A stretch of DNA of 64,000 bases, taken from assembly GCA_024231215.1 (NCBI GenBank), contig JAAEQR010000072.1, forward strand, positions 1-64,000, given 5' to 3'. Shown one piece after another: positions 59,524 to 64,000 of the stretch (its first letter is position 1; every line of letters begins with the position of its first letter). This stretch comes from PVC group bacterium. Its GTDB lineage: Bacteria > Omnitrophota > Gorgyraeia > B26-G9. A model generated the notes under the pieces. The model was not told where the DNA came from. It searched no databases and worked only from the letters and a program-made list of their open reading frames with translations. The position numbers and the translations under genes are program-made.

Positions 59524-60021
59524 ATGAGTATGATGGAAACTAAAGAAATTCATATTGGAATTGCTGATATGAAAGTATCTAAAGCGCCGGCTGTTTTATC
59601 TTCCTTGGGAATAGGCTCATGTGTGGGTATTATTTTATATGATCGTGAGTCTAAAATAGGCGGCATGGCGCATATTATGCTTCCTGACCAGAATCAGGTG
59701 AAAAACAGGACAAACCGGGCTAAGTTTGCAAATACGGCTATACCTGACTTGTTGCAAAAGATGCTGGATGATGGAGCGGATAAGGTAATGATCAAAGCAA
59801 AGATAATGGGTGGGGCACATATGTTTAAGTTTATGAAAGACAGCCCGATTTCTAGTATTGGTAAACGCAATGTTGAGGAAGTTAAAAAAGTTTTAAAAGA
59901 GTTGCGGATTACATTGCTTAAAGAAGATACAGGTGGAGATTACGGGCGTTCTTTATTTTTTGATTTGGATACCGGGAAAGTAAAAGTAAGAACTACGACG
60001 CATGGAGTACAGGAATTATGA
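59524..60021 (+). CDS. cheD: Chemoreceptor glutamine deamidase CheD
   Basis: CheD deamidates receptor glutamines and in some species stimulates CheC. The 165-residue protein has the catalytic Cys33 (IGSCVGI) and His50 (GGMAHIMLPD), plus KAKIMGGAHMF and the C-terminal DTGGDYGRSLFFD. The start ATG lies three bases after AAGGATAAAGA. It overlaps cheB by four bases. Confidence 0.95.
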   Translation: MSMMETKEIHIGIADMKVSKAPAVLSSLGIGSCVGIILYDRESKIGGMAHIMLPDQNQVKNRTNRAKFANTAIPDLLQKMLDDGADKVMIKAKIMGGAHMFKFMKDSPISSIGKRNVEEVKKVLKELRITLLKEDTGGDYGRSLFFDLDTGKVKVRTTTHGVQEL

Positions 60022-61058
60022 TACGAGTATTGGTTGTAGATGACTCGGCTTTTATGCGCAAGAGAATAAGCGATATCCTTAATGCAGATAATGATATCGA
60101 AGTGGTAGCTACGGCAAAGACGGGCGCGGTTGCGATGAAAAAGGTAGCTTCTTTAAAGCCTGATGTCGTGACTATGGATATTGTTATGCCGGATGTGGAT
60201 GGGTTAACGGCGTTAAACTATATAATGCATGAATTTCCTGCTCCGGTGGTGATTATAAGTGCTAATGCAACTCCGGGTAGTCGCAATGCCATGAAGGCGT
60301 TAAAAATGGGCGCTGTAGAGGTTTTAACCAAACCCGGTGGTGAAATATCTTTAAAAATGGATCTTATTGAAAAACAGATAGTTGAAAAAGTGAAGGCAGC
60401 AAGCAAGATAGATGTTAATCATATTCAATCTGTTTTGCGCAGACTTGAACGCAAACCTAGAATTCTTAGTAAACAGCGGGGAGGAGTAACTAAATTAGTG
60501 GCGATTGGGGCGTCTACCGGAGGGCCGAAGGCGATTAAAGAGATTTTGCCGTATTTTTCTTCAGATGTTCCAGCGGCTTTTCTAATTGTACAGCATATGC
60601 CTGAGGTGTTTACCAAGGCAATGGCAGAGCGGATAAATGCTGAAGCAAAGATCGAAATAAAAGAAGCTGAGGAAGGGGATATTGTTCAGGATGGCTGGGG
60701 ATATGTTGCTCCTGGCGGATATCATATGGTTGTTGTTAGAGAAGGCCCAGATGCTGTTATTCATCTGAATCAGGGTCCGCCGGTCAACAATGTGCGGCCG
60801 TCTATTACAGTTATGATGAATTCTGTAGCTAAAGAATTCCAATCCCAAGCTGTGGGAGTTTTACTTACCGGTATGGGGCAGGATGGGGTAGAGGGATTGC
60901 GTCAAATCAAGCAAGTCGGCGGACAAACGTTAGCTGAACATGAATCTACATGTATTGTTTTTGGTATGCCGAAAATAGCGATTAAAGAAGGTGTTGTGGA
61001 TAAAGTTGTGCCACTTTACCATATGGGCATTGAAGTAATGAAACAAATTACGCGTTAA
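60018..61058 (+). CDS. cheB: Chemotaxis methylesterase/deamidase CheB
   Basis: The 346-residue protein joins a receiver domain (VDDSAFMRKR, MDIVMPDVDGL) to a methylesterase with the catalytic Ser in GASTGGPKAI, His in VQHMPEVFT and Asp in TGMGQDGVEG. It removes methyl groups from chemoreceptors when phosphorylated by CheA. The cognate methyltransferase cheR is not in the window. Confidence 0.96.
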   Translation: MIRVLVVDDSAFMRKRISDILNADNDIEVVATAKTGAVAMKKVASLKPDVVTMDIVMPDVDGLTALNYIMHEFPAPVVIISANATPGSRNAMKALKMGAVEVLTKPGGEISLKMDLIEKQIVEKVKAASKIDVNHIQSVLRRLERKPRILSKQRGGVTKLVAIGASTGGPKAIKEILPYFSSDVPAAFLIVQHMPEVFTKAMAERINAEAKIEIKEAEEGDIVQDGWGYVAPGGYHMVVVREGPDAVIHLNQGPPVNNVRPSITVMMNSVAKEFQSQAVGVLLTGMGQDGVEGLRQIKQVGGQTLAEHESTCIVFGMPKIAIKEGVVDKVVPLYHMGIEVMKQITR

Positions 61059-61069
61059 AGGATTTTATT

Positions 61070-63094
61070 ATGAGTATGGAACAATACCGGGCATTATTTG
61101 TTACTGAATCTGAGGAGCATTTGCAGTTTATTAGCAATGCTATACTGCGCTTAGAAAAAGACCCGGAAGATGCCGAAACTCTAAATACCATTTTCCGTAG
61201 TGCGCATACGTTAAAAGGTATGGCAGCTACAATGGGATTTAAATCTTTTACTCAGCTTACACATAAAATGGAAGATATCTTGGATATTTTTCGGGCTGAT
61301 AAGATTCCGGTTACTCCGGCGGTTATTGACCGTTTATTTAAATGTTTGGATATGCTTGAGTTATTGCTGGAGGAAGTTCGTTCCAAAAAAGATCTTAATC
61401 TGGATGTTACTTCGGTGATTGCAGAGTTGGAAAACATTTCTCCGGCTGCGCTAGCTTCAAATTTCACTGAAGATTCAATGCCGGATAAAGTCGGAGAAGA
61501 AAAAGTAGAAGTTGGTTTGAGCGAGCTCGAGAGAAAAAATCTAGACAGTGTAATACAATCAAAAGGAATGATGCTGTATGAAATAAACATTTATATATCG
61601 CTAGAATGTCAGATGAAATCAGTGCGCATGTTTATGATTTTTAATAAGTTTGAAGAATTAGGAGAGGTGGTTAAATCAGTTCCTTCCTGTGAGGATTTAG
61701 AAGAAAATAGAATTGGAAATGTTGTTTCTTTATTATTTTTAACTAAAGCTTCCCGGAAAAAAATAGAAGATTCTTTAGAGTTTATTTTAGAGATAGATCG
61801 TATAGATATAAAGCAAATAAAAAATGTTAGCGATTTGCCGGATGAAAAAGAAATTTACTCAGATTCTGCGGGGAGTAATGAAACCAAAAATAAAAAGGCG
61901 CGTAAATCTGAATCTACACAGATGGTTGAATCGAGAAAGATAAAGAATATTAGGATAAGTACAAGGCGGCTTGATAATCTCATGAATCTTGTGGGAGAAT
62001 TGGTTATTGCGAAGATTAGATTAATGCAGATCGCGCAATTTGAACAGAGTCAGGCGCTTAGTGAGGTTATAACTATTATCGATAGATTGACTAGTGAGTT
62101 GCAGGACGAGGTTATGCAGGCTCGGCTGGTTCCAATTTCCCATGTATTTGATCGTTTTCCGCGTATGGTGCGTGATTTGGCTCGAAAGGGAAACAAACAG
62201 GTATTTTTGGATATCAGTGGAGGTGAAATAGAGTTAGACCGTACGGTGCTTGATGAAATTGCCGATCCCTTGGTACATCTTTTAAGAAATAGTGTAGATC
62301 ATGGTATAGAACTGCCTCAGGAACGGAAAATTTATGGTAAAAAAACTGCAGGAACAATAAAGTTACAGGCGCGCAGAGAAAGGACATATGTTCTGGTAGA
62401 GGTTTCTGATGATGGTATGGGAATTAATCCTGATCTTTTGCGCCAGGCAGCTGTAGCCAAAGGTTTCTATACAGAAGATGAAGTAAGTAAGATGAATAAT
62501 AATGATATACTGCAGATAATTACTCTTCCTGGTTTTAGTTCAGCTGCAGTTGTTACAGATACTTCCGGACGGGGAGTGGGTATGGATGTGGTTAAAATGA
62601 AGATAGAATCTTTAGGGGGAACTCTTAGTTTCGATTCTAATCTTGGCGCAGGAAGCACCTTTAGTCTGAAATTGCCGCTTACTGTAGCTATTATTCTGGC
62701 TATGCTGGTAGAAGTGCGAGGTGAAATTTATGCAGCTCCGATTGCGAATATTGTGGAAACAGTAAAAGTAAATCCGAATCAGATAAAACATATAGAAAAA
62801 TTTGAAGTTATTAATTTAAGAGATGAGGTCTTGCCTTTGCTTCGATTGAAAGATATTTTAGAGAGTAAATCGAGTAATGAGAGTGTTGCTGATGATGAAG
62901 AAATTTCTATTTTGGTGGTAGAAGGGAATGGCAAGAAGGCGGGACTGGTGATAGATAGATTTTTAGGACAGCAGGAAGTAGTTATTAAATCAATGGGGAG
63001 TTTACTAAAAGGTATAAAGGGATTTGCAGGTGCGACTATTTTAGGGGACGGTCGTGTTGCATTGATCTTAGATGTGGCAAGTTTGATTGGATAA
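61070..63094 (+). CDS. cheA: Chemotaxis histidine kinase CheA
   Basis: The 674-residue kinase has P1 with His46 (FRSAHTLKGMAATMGF), a P2-like domain around residues 150-270, P3 dimerisation, P4 with the N box HLLRNSVDHGIE, G1 VSDDGMGIN and G2 TDTSGRGVGMDVVK, and a P5 CheW-like domain. It phosphorylates CheY and CheB. Twelve bases separate it from cheB, and GATTTTATT lacks a strong SD. Confidence 0.96.
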   Translation: MSMEQYRALFVTESEEHLQFISNAILRLEKDPEDAETLNTIFRSAHTLKGMAATMGFKSFTQLTHKMEDILDIFRADKIPVTPAVIDRLFKCLDMLELLLEEVRSKKDLNLDVTSVIAELENISPAALASNFTEDSMPDKVGEEKVEVGLSELERKNLDSVIQSKGMMLYEINIYISLECQMKSVRMFMIFNKFEELGEVVKSVPSCEDLEENRIGNVVSLLFLTKASRKKIEDSLEFILEIDRIDIKQIKNVSDLPDEKEIYSDSAGSNETKNKKARKSESTQMVESRKIKNIRISTRRLDNLMNLVGELVIAKIRLMQIAQFEQSQALSEVITIIDRLTSELQDEVMQARLVPISHVFDRFPRMVRDLARKGNKQVFLDISGGEIELDRTVLDEIADPLVHLLRNSVDHGIELPQERKIYGKKTAGTIKLQARRERTYVLVEVSDDGMGINPDLLRQAAVAKGFYTEDEVSKMNNNDILQIITLPGFSSAAVVTDTSGRGVGMDVVKMKIESLGGTLSFDSNLGAGSTFSLKLPLTVAIILAMLVEVRGEIYAAPIANIVETVKVNPNQIKHIEKFEVINLRDEVLPLLRLKDILESKSSNESVADDEEISILVVEGNGKKAGLVIDRFLGQQEVVIKSMGSLLKGIKGFAGATILGDGRVALILDVASLIG

Positions 63095-63111
63095 AGTTAA
63101 GGAGGAGTATA

Positions 63112-63708
63112 ATGGCTGATTTAAGTGATGCTCAAAAAGATGCACTGAAAGAGATGGGTAATATTGGTTCGGGAAATGCAGCAACTGCACTTTCTCAGTT
63201 AATATCTCAGCTGATAAATATTTCCGTTCCCCGCGTTCAATTTGTTCCTTTAGAAGAGGTGGCTAATCAGTTGGGCGGGCAGGAAAAGCCTGTTTACGTT
63301 ATTTATCTTGACGTAATTAGTAAAATAAACGGAACAATGTTAACGGTTATTGATAAGGAAACTGCGATGTTTCTGGGAAAGTCTTTAATGTCGGAAGAGG
63401 ATTTGGACCCTAATTCAGAAATATATGAGTCAGCATTAAAAGAAATAGGTTCTATTCTTTGTGGTTCTTATTTAAGTGCTTTAAGCCAGATTGTAGACGA
63501 AACATTTATTGCGTCAGTTCCGACAATGGCGTGTGATATGTTAGGAGCATTATTAGATGCTGTGCTTGCCGAAATTGGGCAGATAGCAGAGGAAGTTCTT
63601 TTTATAAAAACAGAATTATTAGTTTCAGATACCAAATTGCAGTGTTGTCAGCTATTTCTTCCAAAACCAGAGGCTTTGGAGCATTTACTTTCGGCAGTGG
63701 GGATGTAA
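63112..63708 (+). CDS. cheC: CheY phosphatase CheC, second site degenerate
   Basis: CheC dephosphorylates CheY-P. The 198-residue protein keeps the first active site, Glu14-x-x-Asn17 in KEMGNIGSGNAATALS. In the second repeat, KEIGSILCGSYLSAL, Glu111 is kept but the matching Asn is Ser114. TAAGGAGGAG precedes the ATG. Its stop overlaps the next gene (TAATG). Confidence 0.92.
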   Translation: MADLSDAQKDALKEMGNIGSGNAATALSQLISQLINISVPRVQFVPLEEVANQLGGQEKPVYVIYLDVISKINGTMLTVIDKETAMFLGKSLMSEEDLDPNSEIYESALKEIGSILCGSYLSALSQIVDETFIASVPTMACDMLGALLDAVLAEIGQIAEEVLFIKTELLVSDTKLQCCQLFLPKPEALEHLLSAVGM

Positions 63709-64000
63709 TGGTAGATAAACAGAACTTTATATTTTCTTTGGATATTGGAACGCGTAAAGTCATGGGTATTATTGCCCAGAAAGTGGATAAAAAACTCCGG
63801 GTAGTTGATATAGAAATTATGGAGCATAGTTCTCGTACTATGCTTGATGGGCAAATTCATAATATTGCCGAGGTTGCAAAAATCGTTGGTACTATTAAAC
63901 AAAGATTGGAAAAGCGGATAAATCTTCCTTTGGAGAGAGTTGGAGTTGCTGTTGCCGGCAGGGCTTTACGTACGGTACAGGCAAAAATCGAAAAAAATAT
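63708..64000 (+). CDS. FtsA-like actin-fold ATPase, N-terminal part (cut by window end)
   Basis: Ninety-seven codons are visible. FIFSLDIGTRKVMGIIAQK is the phosphate-1 strand of ASKHA proteins; IEIMEHSSRTMLDGQIHN, VAKIVGTIKQRLEKR and VGVAVAGRALRTVQ resemble FtsA-family proteins and the longer FtsA-domain proteins of Clostridia. Whether it is true FtsA, a PilM-like or another ATPase cannot be told from this part. It overlaps cheC by one base. Confidence 0.75.
   Translation, partial: MVDKQNFIFSLDIGTRKVMGIIAQKVDKKLRVVDIEIMEHSSRTMLDGQIHNIAEVAKIVGTIKQRLEKRINLPLERVGVAVAGRALRTVQAKIEKN

Noticed and set aside
1-64000. tRNA or rRNA genes in the intergenic gaps
   Set aside because: No cloverleaf with a GTTCGAATC-like T loop and CCA-type ends, and no rRNA-like sequence, was seen in the gaps examined.

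Overview
The window is a 64-kb piece of an AT-rich bacterial chromosome in which every convincing gene lies on the + strand. Lipoprotein-type signal peptides, a signal-peptide porin ending in Phe, type IV pilin-like proteins with PilT and a prepilin peptidase, and a CheABCDWY chemotaxis set point to a diderm, pilus-bearing and probably motile or taxis-capable organism. Several ribosomal proteins (S14, S4, L24, L36) are of the zinc-binding type. My best guess is an uncultivated lineage of the Omnitrophota/deep-branching diderm kind; that is inference from gene content and style, not a search result.

Layout. 1-16.97 kb: the end of EF-Tu, then the complete S10-spc-alpha ribosomal supercluster (rpsJ to rplQ with secY, adk, map, infA, rpmJ, rpoA), followed by a class I aminotransferase and a strong terminator. 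rpmD (L30) is absent between rpsE and rplO. The dense cluster is interrupted by small palindromes and by degenerate TATAAGCTGTAAG-type repeats. 17.0-21.3 kb: malate dehydrogenase, an ApbE flavin transferase, an unknown lipoprotein and a single-chain aconitase. 21.3-28.5 kb: an accessory-looking stretch with a PolB-type 3'-5' exonuclease, OsmC, an AllA-like cupin, a zinc-ribbon/glycine-repeat protein, small unknowns, a lipoprotein metalloprotease, a GT-C-like membrane protein, a CxxCxxCC protein, DUF167 and a NifU-C scaffold. 28.6-33.2 kb: tmk-holB-ricT-metG-tatD, an order familiar from Firmicutes. 33.2-39.5 kb: a DUF362 ferredoxin protein, a receiver-GGDEF cyclase, mtnA, then thiL-tsaE-tsaB-alr overlapping head to tail.

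39.5-43.1 kb: a promoter followed by three pilin-like proteins and two paralogous exported proteins of unknown role. 43.1-52.4 kb: branched-chain and aromatic amino-acid genes (ilvB, ilvN, ilvC, leuA, aroE, aroC) interleaved with pilT and a prepilin peptidase; the gaps here carry a 122-nt MITE-like palindrome, a second 127-nt palindromic element, extragenic repeats and a relic of a Y1/RAYT transposase. 52.5-56.4 kb: DUF4416, an M48-like peptidase with an Asp in place of the catalytic Glu, a CDF metal transporter with an extra C-terminal domain and Cys cluster, and Era. 56.4-58.0 kb: a promoter, a roughly 225-nt structured leader and a porin gene with its own terminator. 58.0-63.7 kb: tandem palindromic operator-like sites, a promoter, then cheW-cheY-cheD-cheB-cheA-cheC, running into an FtsA-like actin-fold protein cut by the window end.

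No rRNA, tRNA or CRISPR array is visible. The least explained signals are the porin leader RNA with mutually exclusive helices, the HDxxH peptidase beside the unusual CDF transporter, the twin exported proteins behind the pilins, and the set of small repeat families including the transposase relic.
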